From: JAKEGK01 sp036507695
GTDB taxonomy: Bacteria; Pseudomonadota; Gammaproteobacteria; SZUA-152
Assembly (NCBI GenBank): GCA_036507695.1
Contig: DATCIR010000110.1
Span: 1-13,254, forward strand
Reading direction: 5' to 3'
DNA length: 13,254 nucleotides
Shown one piece after another: positions 6,843 through 13,254 of the stretch. How positions within the stretch are numbered: the stretch's first letter is position 1; each line of letters begins with the position of its first letter. Both the position numbers and the translations under genes were made by a program. Under the pieces are notes generated by a model. That model saw nothing but the letters and a program-made list of their open reading frames with translations, searched no databases and was not told where the DNA came from.

Positions 6843-6855
6843 CCGGTTAAACCGG
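6843..6855. promoter_or_regulatory. Palindrome upstream of the lipoprotein gene
   Basis: CCGGTT-A-AACCGG is a 6-bp perfect inverted repeat with a one-base centre, about 58 bases upstream of the lipoprotein ATG. It could be an operator. There is no T-tract, so it is not a terminator on either strand. Confidence 0.35.
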
Positions 6856-6912
6856 GTAACGGGCCTTGCATACGACAGTCGTCAACAATAATAACGTAGT
6901 GAGGAGGTACCT

Positions 6913-7620
6913 ATGCATTCCAACAGCCTGCCAGGTATTGCATTGATGACGCTGGCTTTTGTTTTGTCAGCGTGCCACGGCCCATATAACGATACCCACT
7001 ATCACAGCAACTACATAGCATCGGGAGAGTTTCAATATATTGATTACGCCTTCTACCCCTATGAAACGTACCGTATAGAACTGATTACCTATTCCGGCGA
7101 TGCGGACGTCGCCGTTTACAATCAATATGGTGAATTGGTGGTTTTTTCGGACGAATACTCGACCACAACGGACGAAGTGATCTTTACTGCCGGCAATGGC
7201 ATCTACCAAATTGAAATCTACGGCCATCTTGACAGTGATTACGAACTTTATATTGAACAACTGCCCTACTACGATACCGGCTTATACACGGGCACCGACC
7301 GAATTGAATTTAACATCGACAGCAGTGCATTCACTGGCGATATCTATTCCATCCTGGCAAGCAAATTTTTTCAAGTCAGCCACGACTATGATTCATTAAC
7401 CATTTATCCAACGCCGGACCCGATCTGGCTCGATGTCACCCCAACCGGCACCATTTACGCGGACGCTGGTAATAGCAGCACAACAGTCTCCGTAAACATA
7501 CTGGAAACCGCTTCGCCCTATAGCACTAATTATGCTTCGGTAATTGTTCAAGCCGGGGATTACTACGGTAAGGTGAACGTATTCAAAGAAGTGGAAATTA
7601 TTTATCGTGTTATCAACTAG
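6913..7620 (+). CDS. Lipoprotein with PPC-like beta domain
   Basis: A 235-residue predicted lipoprotein. The signal peptide ends in the lipobox LSAC with the lipidated Cys at residue 21, so the mature protein should be anchored in a membrane and face the periplasm or outside. Residues about 35-112 resemble a bacterial pre-peptidase C-terminal (PPC) beta-sandwich: ASGEFQYIDYAFYPYETYRIEL, then YSGDADVAVYNQYGEL and a closing strand YELYIEQL. The C-terminal half (about 118-235) is all-beta and Ig-like, rich in Tyr, Ser and Thr. No catalytic motif is seen, so a binding or surface role is more likely than enzyme activity. A strong AGGAGG ribosome binding site at 6901-6906 fixes the start. It stands alone, with the broken BPSL0067 gene 100 bases downstream. 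Confidence 0.85.
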   Translation: MHSNSLPGIALMTLAFVLSACHGPYNDTHYHSNYIASGEFQYIDYAFYPYETYRIELITYSGDADVAVYNQYGELVVFSDEYSTTTDEVIFTAGNGIYQIEIYGHLDSDYELYIEQLPYYDTGLYTGTDRIEFNIDSSAFTGDIYSILASKFFQVSHDYDSLTIYPTPDPIWLDVTPTGTIYADAGNSSTTVSVNILETASPYSTNYASVIVQAGDYYGKVNVFKEVEIIYRVIN

Positions 7621-7721
7621 CCCGAAGACCTGATAAGCCCGGCTGGCGATGATGCGCCGAGTACTGGGCATTATCTACCGCTTTACTGCTGAAATTAAAC
7701 AAGAAAGCAGAAAGGACTTTG

Positions 7722-7976
7722 ATCCCTGTAGTGCTGGACCCCTATAATGCTGCGATTGCCACTTTCGTCGATGGGAAATATCCCAATAAAGACCACGGAA
7801 ATCACGCCGCATTGTATATCTCATAAGACGGTTTAGGGGTATGGGTAATGGACCAGTGGAGTACAAAGCCAACAATCTCAAGACGTAAAATGCTCTTTAA
7901 GGGAAAGAACAATGACGGCGCCTATAAGGATCCAAGCAATAACGGAGATGCTCTCTCGGTGATCGTCCATGACTAG
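7722..7976 (+). pseudogene. BPSL0067-family gene remnant (putative cell-wall amidase-like), N-terminus lost and nonsense codon
   Basis: In the frame running from 7722 to the TAG at 7974-7976 the translation contains NAAIATFVDGKYPNKDHGN, then HAALYIS, a TAA at 7824-7826, DGLGVWVMDQWSTKP, and finally SNNGDALSVI. I recognise these from memory as the C-terminal two thirds of the BPSL0067 family, which has an NlpC/P60- or CHAP-like look. In that family the residue at the TAA is normally Gln (ISQD), so one C-to-T change (CAA to TAA) explains the stop. The upstream part, with the expected Cys-containing N-terminus, is not recognisable before 7722, so the gene is also truncated or rearranged. Its 3' end overlaps the ATG of the STY0301-like gene by 8 bases, the arrangement of a former operon. 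Confidence 0.75.
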
Positions 7977-8418
7977 CCGGAGGCTGGCGTATTATTCTAT
8001 TACCATTATACTGCTCACTCAGGGTTGCAGCACCCATGCCGCAGAACACGTCTTTCATTGTCCTCCGGAAATCTCCGTATCTTGGAATATTCTATTTCCG
8101 CCAACTGGGTGGGAAGTGTCAGCCAATCGAGAGCGCCAAAAATCTGCGCACTTCTTGGTTTCCGTAACCTTCAGTGACGGCCCTCCGGACGAGGGCGCGT
8201 TTCTACGGCCTGCGTCAACGCGAGAGCCGGAGGTTCAGGGGAAGGGCGAAATTATTGAGCGATATGATTTCTCAGATCGTTTTCATAGCACGATTTGGCT
8301 GGTGTGCAGGTATGGAAATACGCCGGCGATCCTATCGAAGACTATGCCACAGGAAATTCAATCTTGCGAAGTATCGCGTCCGAAAGATCTGCATCACCAA
8401 AAAGCGCGTTGCCAATGA
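7969..8418 (+). CDS. STY0301-family exported protein
   Basis: A 149-residue protein with an N-terminal signal sequence (residues 1-24, hydrophobic core YSITIILLTQG, cleavage near Cys20 or Ala25). A lipobox-like LTQGC makes a lipoprotein possible. Features that recall the STY0301 family are CPPEISVS (about 32-39), PPTGWEVSA (about 45-53), VTFSDGPPDEGAFLRP (about 66-81), WLVCRYGNTPAILSKTMP (about 109-126) and the paired Cys in QSCEV. STY0301 genes are, as I recall, usual neighbours of BPSL0067 genes, and here the two overlap. Because the partner looks like a wall-degrading enzyme, the protein may be its periplasmic partner or immunity protein; this is inference. The reading frame is intact although the partner is broken. 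Confidence 0.82.
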   Translation: MTSRRLAYYSITIILLTQGCSTHAAEHVFHCPPEISVSWNILFPPTGWEVSANRERQKSAHFLVSVTFSDGPPDEGAFLRPASTREPEVQGKGEIIERYDFSDRFHSTIWLVCRYGNTPAILSKTMPQEIQSCEVSRPKDLHHQKARCQ

Positions 8419-8634
8419 GAGCGTGGTGTAGTGTAAAGAATTAGTTTGTATTAGTTCGAGCCTTATCTGTAAGTTGCTTTTTTGTAACAGGTAGCTGTCA
8501 GTTTAAGCCGCGATTAGTACATTGCGGAAGTGCAGCCCCTCTTTTCGCACCCAATCTCCCGAGTGACATTGTCAAGCGGTTATCATCCTTGCGCATATCT
8601 GGTTGATCGACACTGACCCCGCTCATCCGAGTAG

Positions 8635-8913
8635 CTAACCGCCGCTCAGTGCCTGGAATATGTAAACAGTCCCATTTTCCTGGACACGATCCGAAAGTGT
8701 CTTCCTGTCGATCACGATGGTGTCATTGATACAGAGATTAACGTGCCGGCGCAGCGCGCCCTGTTCGTCGAGCACATAATCGGTGAACCCTGGCGCAATC
8801 TCGTTGACCGCGCGCAAGACCTCGGCGACTGAGCCGGCCGGCACCGTTATCGTCCGGTTTTCCAACTGGGGAAAGAACCGGTAAAGATGCCGGGTCATTG
8901 CAACGGTAGGCAT
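8635..8913 (-). CDS. MoaD/ThiS-like ubiquitin-fold small protein ending in Gly-Gly
   Basis: A 92-residue beta-grasp protein of the MoaD/ThiS sulfur-carrier superfamily. It has a first strand (MTRHLYRFF), TITVPAGSVAEVLRAVNEIAPGF (about 21-43, the typical strand-turn-helix), VNLCINDTIVIDR (58-70), LSDRVQENGTVYIFQALSGG and a C-terminal diglycine. Activated diglycine is how members carry sulfur (molybdopterin, thiamine or amino-acid synthesis) or are conjugated. No MoaE, ThiG, MoeB or ThiF partner is in the window. The frame is open upstream to 8973 within the preceding gene, but the ATG at 8913 lies 5 bases after that gene's TGA, which suits a coupled start. An ATG at 8898 is a second option. 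Confidence 0.85.
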   Translation of the reverse strand: MPTVAMTRHLYRFFPQLENRTITVPAGSVAEVLRAVNEIAPGFTDYVLDEQGALRRHVNLCINDTIVIDRKTLSDRVQENGTVYIFQALSGG

Positions 8914-8918
8914 GGCGT

Positions 8919-10103
8919 TCAACCAAACCGCACCGAGTATACGGGCGGAAAATTGTTGCCGAGGCATTGCCATGTTTCACCGCGGTCTTCTGACAGGTAT
9001 ACATTTCCGGTACTACTGCCAAAACACAGGCAATCACCCGCAATATCGAGCCCATGCCGCAACACGATGTCGTAAGCGTTGTCCTGCGGCAAACCCTTGC
9101 GAAACGCTTGCCAGGACTGCCCGCCATCGGTCGTCCGGCCGACGAACAGGCCCCCGTCAATCGCCATGCGTGCTGAATCCGCGCGCGCCGGCACCACCCA
9201 GGCCGTACGCCCGTCATTTGCATCAACCGCAACCGGGAAACCAAAATGCACGCCGGCATCCGGCACGCTGACCTTTTTCCAGTTCTTTGCACCATTATCG
9301 CTGTAAAAAACACCGCAGTGGTTTTGCTGCCAGAGATGATCCGGGTCTCCAGGACAGCCTGTCACGAAATGTGGATCGTGAACCCATTCTGCTTCCGGGT
9401 CCGGAAAATAGTCGTTCGTCATGCCGCGATTGCGGCTCGCCCAGGTACGGCCACCATCGGTAGTTTCGATCACACCAGCAGTCGAAACGGCGACATAAAC
9501 ATGATCTGGATCGCGCGGGTCAACAATAATGGAATGGATACCGGGTTCAAACACGCCGTAATCAACACTCGCCGGTGTGCCGTGCCAGCGGTTCTCACTC
9601 GTCGCATCGCCGGCGAACAAATCGCCGCCGCGGCTAGCATGGTTCCACAGCGGCCGGTTGAGTTCCCAGCTTTCACCGCCATCATCGCTGACAAACAAAC
9701 CGCCGGGGATCGTGCCGGCATATAATCTGCCAGGTTGCTGAGCGGCGCCAAACGCAATATTCCAGATCTTATATATAGTTGCGTCGGTGTACTCGGGCTG
9801 CGCTGCCGGCGCCGCCGGATCGAAGTCCGGAGTGGGCAAGTACTTGGTGATGTAGCGTGCGCCTTCGGGGAACTTTACGGATGTCAGGTCTTCCCAGGTC
9901 GTACCGCCGTCACGCGAACGTGACAGCTTGGGCCCCCAATGACCATGATCCAGTGAAGCCCACAGGGTACCGTCACGCGGATCAGCCGCCGCATAACACA
10001 CGGGAATGCCCGCATGCAGGATGGCTCGAGGACGCCAGTTGCCATTTATACGATTTAATATTACGGTACCTTTGCGAGTACCCAGCAGAATCATCTTAGT
10101 CAT
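8919..10103 (-). CDS. Asp-box (BNR) beta-propeller protein, sialidase/VPS10-like fold
   Basis: A 394-residue protein with six Asp boxes spread along the chain: SRDGGTTW (63-70), SDDGGESW (139-146), TTDGGRTW (214-221), SDNGAKNW (268-275), TTDGGQSW (324-331) and SEDRGETW (371-378). This predicts a six- or seven-bladed propeller like those called exo-alpha-sialidase, YCF48-like or sortilin-like. The Arg triad and Tyr/Glu pair of true sialidases cannot be confirmed by eye. There is no signal peptide, so the protein is probably cytoplasmic and the sialidase label should be avoided. The start ATG has TGAGGT a few bases upstream. It is immediately followed, 5 bases after the stop, by the MoaD/ThiS-like gene, so they are one operon. 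The promoter region has a perfect 11-bp tandem repeat. Confidence 0.88.
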   Translation of the reverse strand: MTKMILLGTRKGTVILNRINGNWRPRAILHAGIPVCYAAADPRDGTLWASLDHGHWGPKLSRSRDGGTTWEDLTSVKFPEGARYITKYLPTPDFDPAAPAAQPEYTDATIYKIWNIAFGAAQQPGRLYAGTIPGGLFVSDDGGESWELNRPLWNHASRGGDLFAGDATSENRWHGTPASVDYGVFEPGIHSIIVDPRDPDHVYVAVSTAGVIETTDGGRTWASRNRGMTNDYFPDPEAEWVHDPHFVTGCPGDPDHLWQQNHCGVFYSDNGAKNWKKVSVPDAGVHFGFPVAVDANDGRTAWVVPARADSARMAIDGGLFVGRTTDGGQSWQAFRKGLPQDNAYDIVLRHGLDIAGDCLCFGSSTGNVYLSEDRGETWQCLGNNFPPVYSVRFG

Positions 10104-10124
10104 AAAGTGGACCTCATATACTTA

Positions 10125-10146
10125 CACCGATTGATCACCGATTGAT
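10125..10146. repeat. Perfect 11-bp tandem repeat in the propeller gene's promoter region
   Basis: CACCGATTGAT occurs twice head to tail (10125-10135, 10136-10146), 22-43 bases upstream of the ATG at 10103. A repeat of about one helical turn suits side-by-side binding of a regulator. The rest of 10147-10333 shows only AT-rich stretches without a gene. Confidence 0.5.
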
Positions 10147-10333
10147 GTACAAACTGCGACAAATAACGTGGCTGAAAAAAAACTATTCAGGCGAAAAGCC
10201 AATTTTATGACCACTGGCAAAATATTTCACCTAGTTTCAGGATGATTTTCCGGGCAATCCCCTTCTATATCTGCACTTTTTTTATCTGCATTTTAATATA
10301 CCTGCAATAAAACACAGCCGCCGGGTAATTCCC

Positions 10334-10353
10334 ATTTACCCTACAGGGTAAAT
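10334..10353. promoter_or_regulatory. 9-bp inverted repeat between the propeller and kinase genes
   Basis: ATTTACCCT-AC-AGGGTAAAT is a perfect dyad with a 2-base centre. The gap 10104-10578 has no convincing gene; an 83-codon plus-strand frame (10359-10610) lacks a ribosome binding site and domain. A minus-strand reader arriving from the kinase gene would meet this dyad in the intergenic region. With a 2-base loop and no T-run it looks more like a protein-binding site than a terminator. Confidence 0.4.
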
Positions 10354-10578
10354 ACTGGTTGCCACTTTTCACCCGGACTGAATTCTGGCGATACACCTGG
10401 AACTGCTGGAAAGCGCGGCATAAGCAAGATGAAACTGTTGGTCGTCATCTTGTTTTTGCAATGACGGGGTTAACTCGTGATTTACCCGCCATCACCCTAA
10501 AAGGCGCGCAAATAGTTAGCATTTACATCCCTGCGCATTTCTTGTTAATTGACACTGGCCGCATTTATTCCGACCAGT

Positions 10579-12042
10579 CTACTTTAGTGGCATTTGCATA
10601 TGAAATGTAGTACCCACTTTGATATCGGAAGTCACCGCCAGCTGTCCCTGATGCTGCTCGGTAATAATAAAGTACGCAAATGACAGCCGCTTACCCGCAT
10701 CGTAACCGACTTCGGTTGCGTCTTTTTTAACGAAGGGTTCGAACAAATACAGTAGCTCTTCGTCAGTTAAACCAACACCATTATGCTGGATTTTAATCCA
10801 GAAGTTGTCATAACTTACATTCATTTGAATCCTGATGACTGGCTTGTGGCTGGGGTCATCCACCCGGCCCAGCGCATCATAGGCATGGCGAAACAAACTG
10901 AGTAAAGCCTGCTGTAACTCGGTGACATAACAGGGAATCATTGGCAAATCTTTTTCAAAGTTTCTTTCGATCTGTATGTCTGTAAACCTGAGTCCCGACG
11001 GAGCCGATAACACATCACCAGCCAATTCCAGGGTATGCTCCATAACATCGACCATATTGGCAAGTTGTATTCTGTCACTGCGTCCGCGGGCGAATGCCTG
11101 TAGATTCTGGACAATTGACGCCATTTTTTCGCCTTTCTCATTGGCGTGAGCCAACAACCTGATGAGTTTTTCAGGCATACCACTGCTCGTGATTTCCTTG
11201 ATGTATTGACTGCTATCTGAAAACATACGCTGAAAGGCCCTTAAATCGAATAAAATTGACTGTAGCGGCGTGTTGATATCATGCGCCATTGACGACGCCA
11301 GCTCACCCATCGATGATATCTTGTCATTTTGAATAAGCATATTTTCAGCCATCATTTTCTTGGTCACATCATCGATCAGGATGACGACACCGGGTTCAAC
11401 ATGATCCTGAAGTGGGTAGAGGGTGATATCAAAACAATATTGACCGCGTTGCGTGTGTTTGATGGTGATCGTTTCATTCTTTTCTATAGCATCGTTAACC
11501 TGTTCCTGCGACACAGTAATTGCCGGGTAGGCTTCCCACAGATTTTTGCCCAACACACTTTCCGCTTTAATGCCGGTAATGTCTTCCGCCCGCCTATTCC
11601 AGTGGGTAACTTTCCCATCCCTATTGACACCAACCAGCAGCAGCGGCATGGATTCCAGAATGTTCTTTATATAGGACTCTGAAGCACGCAGTCTGGATGC
11701 GGTACCCACGTGCATGGCTATCTCATTTTCCAGCAGTTTATTGGTTTCTTTTAGTAAACGATTTGACTCATCCAGTGTCGCGGTGCGCTCCTGCACACGC
11801 AACTCAAGTTCGCCACGAATCTTGTGCAACTCCAGATTGGATTTGCGTAATTTTCTCCGCGTGAGAATCAGGGTTACGACTGCTATCGACAATAACAGGA
11901 TCAGTATACCGCCGGACCAGTTGGCGACATGCTGCCAGTTGGTTGAACCATCCGGATTCTTGAATTGCATCCTCAACCTCAAGGCGGCATATAAAGGCTG
12001 GCTTTGCAGAAATATCGTTATGAATAACAGGTATCTCATCAT
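10579..12042 (-). CDS. Membrane PAS sensor histidine kinase with degenerate ATP-binding domain
   Basis: A 487-residue sensor kinase. It has a signal-anchor or signal peptide (1-20), a short external loop, a membrane helix (about 43-60, WSGGILILLLSIAVVTLIL) and a coiled coil (about 64-120). A PAS domain (about 122-228, ILESMPLLLVGVNRDGKVTHWN) and a dimerisation domain with the H box SSMGELASSMAHDINTPLQ (phospho-acceptor His254) follow. The catalytic domain is unusual. The N box reads LLSLFRHAYDA with His386 where Asn is expected. The G1 box is QHNGVGL with His420 in place of the Asp of DxGxG. The G2 region is DAGKRLS rather than GxGLGLS. These residues bind Mg-ATP, so autophosphorylation is doubtful. 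The start is chosen at the ATG at 12042, giving a proper signal sequence; in-frame starts at 12090 (ATG) and 12123 (TTG) are alternatives. No response regulator is adjacent. Confidence 0.85.
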   Translation of the reverse strand: MMRYLLFITIFLQSQPLYAALRLRMQFKNPDGSTNWQHVANWSGGILILLLSIAVVTLILTRRKLRKSNLELHKIRGELELRVQERTATLDESNRLLKETNKLLENEIAMHVGTASRLRASESYIKNILESMPLLLVGVNRDGKVTHWNRRAEDITGIKAESVLGKNLWEAYPAITVSQEQVNDAIEKNETITIKHTQRGQYCFDITLYPLQDHVEPGVVILIDDVTKKMMAENMLIQNDKISSMGELASSMAHDINTPLQSILFDLRAFQRMFSDSSQYIKEITSSGMPEKLIRLLAHANEKGEKMASIVQNLQAFARGRSDRIQLANMVDVMEHTLELAGDVLSAPSGLRFTDIQIERNFEKDLPMIPCYVTELQQALLSLFRHAYDALGRVDDPSHKPVIRIQMNVSYDNFWIKIQHNGVGLTDEELLYLFEPFVKKDATEVGYDAGKRLSFAYFIITEQHQGQLAVTSDIKVGTTFHMQMPLK

Positions 12043-12303
12043 GTTAGCAACAGCGCCTTCCTGCTCAATGACAGCCGCGCGGGTAGTCATGGATAGACCG
12101 GCATCTATCCTGCGGCCCGACAAGACACAATAAGTGGATAAACGCTATCCGGAGTTTCATGCGACGGTTCCCGGCATAGTTGGCATAGGCTTCTAATAAA
12201 ATTTCCGCCTGCATAGGACGTTTCACTCGACTCACCAATACTGCTCCATGTTTTAAGCCTCAGATTGCGATTATTCTACACCACAAATGGGGACAAACCA
12301 CGA

Positions 12304-12669
12304 TTAACCAAAAGTCTCACCCACCTTCGGCCGCCCTGCTTTGCCTTTCGTCACCCGACGGCCCGGCATCCTAGCTATCTGGTCATGAAGCCGTTGATTG
12401 CCCAGCGCATAGTTGCCATTCGTGGCGGATCTTATTTGATCCCCAATAGCATTATCTATGTGCGCTTTAAATAGTTCATGAAGCGAGCAACAACTGAACA
12501 TGGTTTGTCATCAAGACATACCCATGAATTTTACAATCGTGCTTCTCCGCCTGCTTTTCTCAATGCTGTAAGTAGAACTGGTAGTCTTCGTCTGCATAAA
12601 AGCACACAGAACGGTTGTAACCGCGCTGAATTATATGCCAGGAATGGAGATGCGTGTGCGACGGGGCAT
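12304..12669 (-). pseudogene. REP-associated (RAYT, Y1/HUH) transposase pseudogene
   Basis: The minus strand starts with MPRRTRISIPGI (ATG at 12669), then shifts frame to HIIQRGYNRSVCFYADEDYQ. The shift fits loss of about 10 bases between two GGCATA copies. FYLQH is followed by an in-frame TGA and then AEKHDCKIHGYVLMTNHVQLL. This is the classical N-terminal half of a TnpA-REP transposase. The HUH motif, normally HVHLL, reads HVQLL. About 100 residues are then missing, including the catalytic Tyr region, and after a frameshift the C-terminus resumes as ELFKAHIDNAIGDQIRSATNG and NYALGNQRLHDQIA up to TAA at 12304. The C-terminal basic tail (GRRVTKGKAGRPK) is typical of the family. Deletion, two frameshifts, a nonsense codon and the motif change make it clearly dead. 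Confidence 0.82.
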
Positions 12670-12697
12670 GGCTGCTCTGCTCTGCAGATTATTCGTG

Positions 12698-12913
12698 GTC
12701 TGCCCCGAAGGGCACTTACTTAAGCGCTTTGATCGACTTTACAGCGTCTAGGCTACATAAAGCGCAACCTGTAGCCCGCATGAAGCCACAGCGGAATGCG
12801 GGAAAAACAGTGGCTAATGGCTCTATTACTGGATTTCGTTGCACTGCACCCGGGCCACATGCTGGGGTTGTCGCGGAGTCGGGGCTTAAGTAAGTGCCAT
12901 TCTAGTCTGCCCC
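12698..12913. mobile_element. MITE-like element, about 198 bp, with terminal inverted repeats and 9-bp direct repeats
   Basis: The ends are GGCACTTACTTAAG at 12711-12724 and its exact reverse complement at 12886-12899. The match extends outward as GAAG/GAAT. The same 9 bases, GTCTGCCCC, lie at 12698-12706 and 12905-12913, consistent with a target duplication. The element body (about 12707-12904) has no coding capacity. It contains a BIME-like inverted pair. It sits between the two RAYT remnants. Confidence 0.72.
12770..12859. repeat. BIME-like pair of inverted REP-type repeats
   Basis: TGTAGCCCGCATGAAGCCAC starting at 12770 and a related sequence read on the minus strand from 12859 (TGTGGCCCGGGTGCAGTGCA) form diverged inverted arms around a 28-base spacer. 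The pattern GTAGCCCGnATG...AGCGnAATnCGGG is widespread in gammaproteobacterial intergenic repeats. It lies between RAYT remnants and inside the MITE-like element. Confidence 0.55.
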
Positions 12914-13022
12914 CTATTCACGCCGGTAATCTTCTTCGGCATAAAAACAGGGTTCCCGGTTATTCCGCGCTGAATAACGTGTTGGGGTATACCGAAAAAA
13001 TAAACCTTGGTTTATAAGGCGT
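12914..13022 (-). pseudogene. Second RAYT transposase fragment, N-terminal only
   Basis: The minus strand reads PYKPRFIF, then after a frame change GIPQHVIQRG, and after another change NNREPCFYAEEDYRRE followed by TAG at 12914. This is the N-terminal segment of a REP-associated transposase, diverged from the copy at 12304-12669 (HVIQRG versus HIIQRG, CFYAEEDY versus CFYADEDY). The expected ATG is ACG (13020-13022). It ends right at the direct repeat that bounds the MITE-like element, so that insertion or an associated rearrangement removed the rest. Confidence 0.7.
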
Positions 13023-13040
13023 TGTTCTCACCCTTGAGAT

Positions 13041-13065
13041 CTAATAACCTTGGAGTAGTTATTAG
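13041..13065. other. Hairpin between the RAYT fragment and the IS end
   Basis: CTAATAAC and GTTATTAG (8 bp, 9-base loop) form a perfect stem. A smaller stem, TGTTG/CAACA, follows at about 13069-13084. There is no U-tract, so a rho-independent terminator is unlikely. It may be part of the former RAYT flanking repeat. Confidence 0.35.
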
Positions 13066-13114
13066 AATGTTGTATCAGCAACAACGTATATTAGAAACAA
13101 TTGCTCTCTGACCC

Positions 13115-13254
13115 GAATGGCACTTAGATAAGGATAAGTCATTAAATTAAAAGGAAGAAAGCGGGTCCAGTGATACAATTATTGTCGCTAAACAATATAA
13201 CAATCACGGGAGCCCGCTTTCATGACGAACAATAATAGACTGGTCCGTAGCAAA
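13115..13254 (+). mobile_element. Left end of an insertion sequence, continuing beyond the window
   Basis: The end motif GAATGGCACTTAGATAAG begins at 13115, preceded by CTCTCTGACCC, the reverse complement of the flank of the solo motif at 6700. Just inside, GAAAGCGGG (13157-13165) and CCCGCTTTC (13213-13221) form a 9-bp inverted repeat that ends against the start codon of an open frame. A structure of this type can limit translation from outside transcripts, as in IS10 and IS50; that role is inference. The family of the IS cannot be fixed from this end alone. Confidence 0.6.
13222..13254 (+). CDS. First 11 codons of the IS transposase (partial)
   Basis: An ATG at 13222 opens a frame reading MTNNNRLVRSK to the window edge. 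Its place just inside an IS end and behind a hairpin indicates the transposase gene. The ribosome binding site is CGGGAG, about 9 bases upstream, inside the hairpin arm region. Too short for family assignment. Confidence 0.5.
   Translation, partial: MTNNNRLVRSK

Noticed and set aside
6712..6843. Complete small MITE starting at the solo end motif
   Set aside because: The only right-end candidate (CTAAGTAAGGATA) shares too few bases with the inverted end and no flanking duplication is seen.
10359..10610. 83-codon plus-strand frame between the propeller and kinase genes
   Set aside because: No ribosome binding site or domain and it overlaps the end of the kinase gene.
12065..12214. 49-codon minus-strand frame upstream of the kinase, with a signal-peptide-like MKLRIAFIHLLCLV
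   Set aside because: Overlaps the possible 5' extension of the kinase gene, has no homology I recognise and may be a decayed leader; too weak to list as a gene.

Overview
The window looks like an accessory region of a gammaproteobacterial chromosome. That placement is inferred from REP-associated (RAYT/Y1) transposase remnants with a BIME-like repeat, an IS end, an integron-type cassette array and a BPSL0067/STY0301-type gene pair. No 16S rRNA or housekeeping gene is present to fix the taxon. No tRNA, rRNA or CRISPR array was seen.

Left part (1-3182, minus strand): a 965-residue protein of unrecognised family, followed 3 bases later by the 5' end of a second gene. The second gene's last visible residues (GVC...W) resemble the catalytic-cysteine motif of YopT-like (C58) proteases. 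The two probably form one operon. A leader region and an AT-rich stretch of about 0.6 kb with an 18-bp tandem repeat follow; the AT-rich stretch is bounded by near-identical 14-bp direct repeats.

Centre (3951-6631): the main finding, a run of five integron gene cassettes all read on the minus strand. In transcription order they are a small membrane protein, a 100-residue hypothetical, a protein resembling an ADP-ribosyltransferase fold, a VOC/glyoxalase-like protein and a class I methyltransferase. Four complete attC sites separate them, each with R''/R' cores and a foldable imperfect palindrome. The upstream end has a lone GTTAGGC core next to two tandem palindromic dodecamers (a possible attI or attI remnant). 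The downstream end lacks a complete attC. No integron integrase is in the window, so this is a CALIN or one end of a sedentary chromosomal integron.

Right of the array (6640-8420, plus strand): a lone copy of an IS-like end motif, a lipoprotein with a PPC-like domain, then a broken BPSL0067-family gene overlapping an intact STY0301-family gene. Next (8635-10103, minus strand) comes a six-Asp-box beta-propeller protein followed closely by a MoaD/ThiS-like small protein ending in Gly-Gly. It is followed by a membrane PAS histidine kinase (10579-12042) that keeps its phospho-acceptor His but has lost key ATP-binding residues.

Right edge (12304-13254): a graveyard of mobile DNA. It holds a RAYT transposase pseudogene with its HUH motif mutated, and a roughly 198-bp MITE-like element with 9-bp flanking direct repeats and an internal BIME-like inverted pair. 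A second, truncated RAYT fragment and the left end of an intact-looking IS follow; the first 11 codons of the IS gene are visible.
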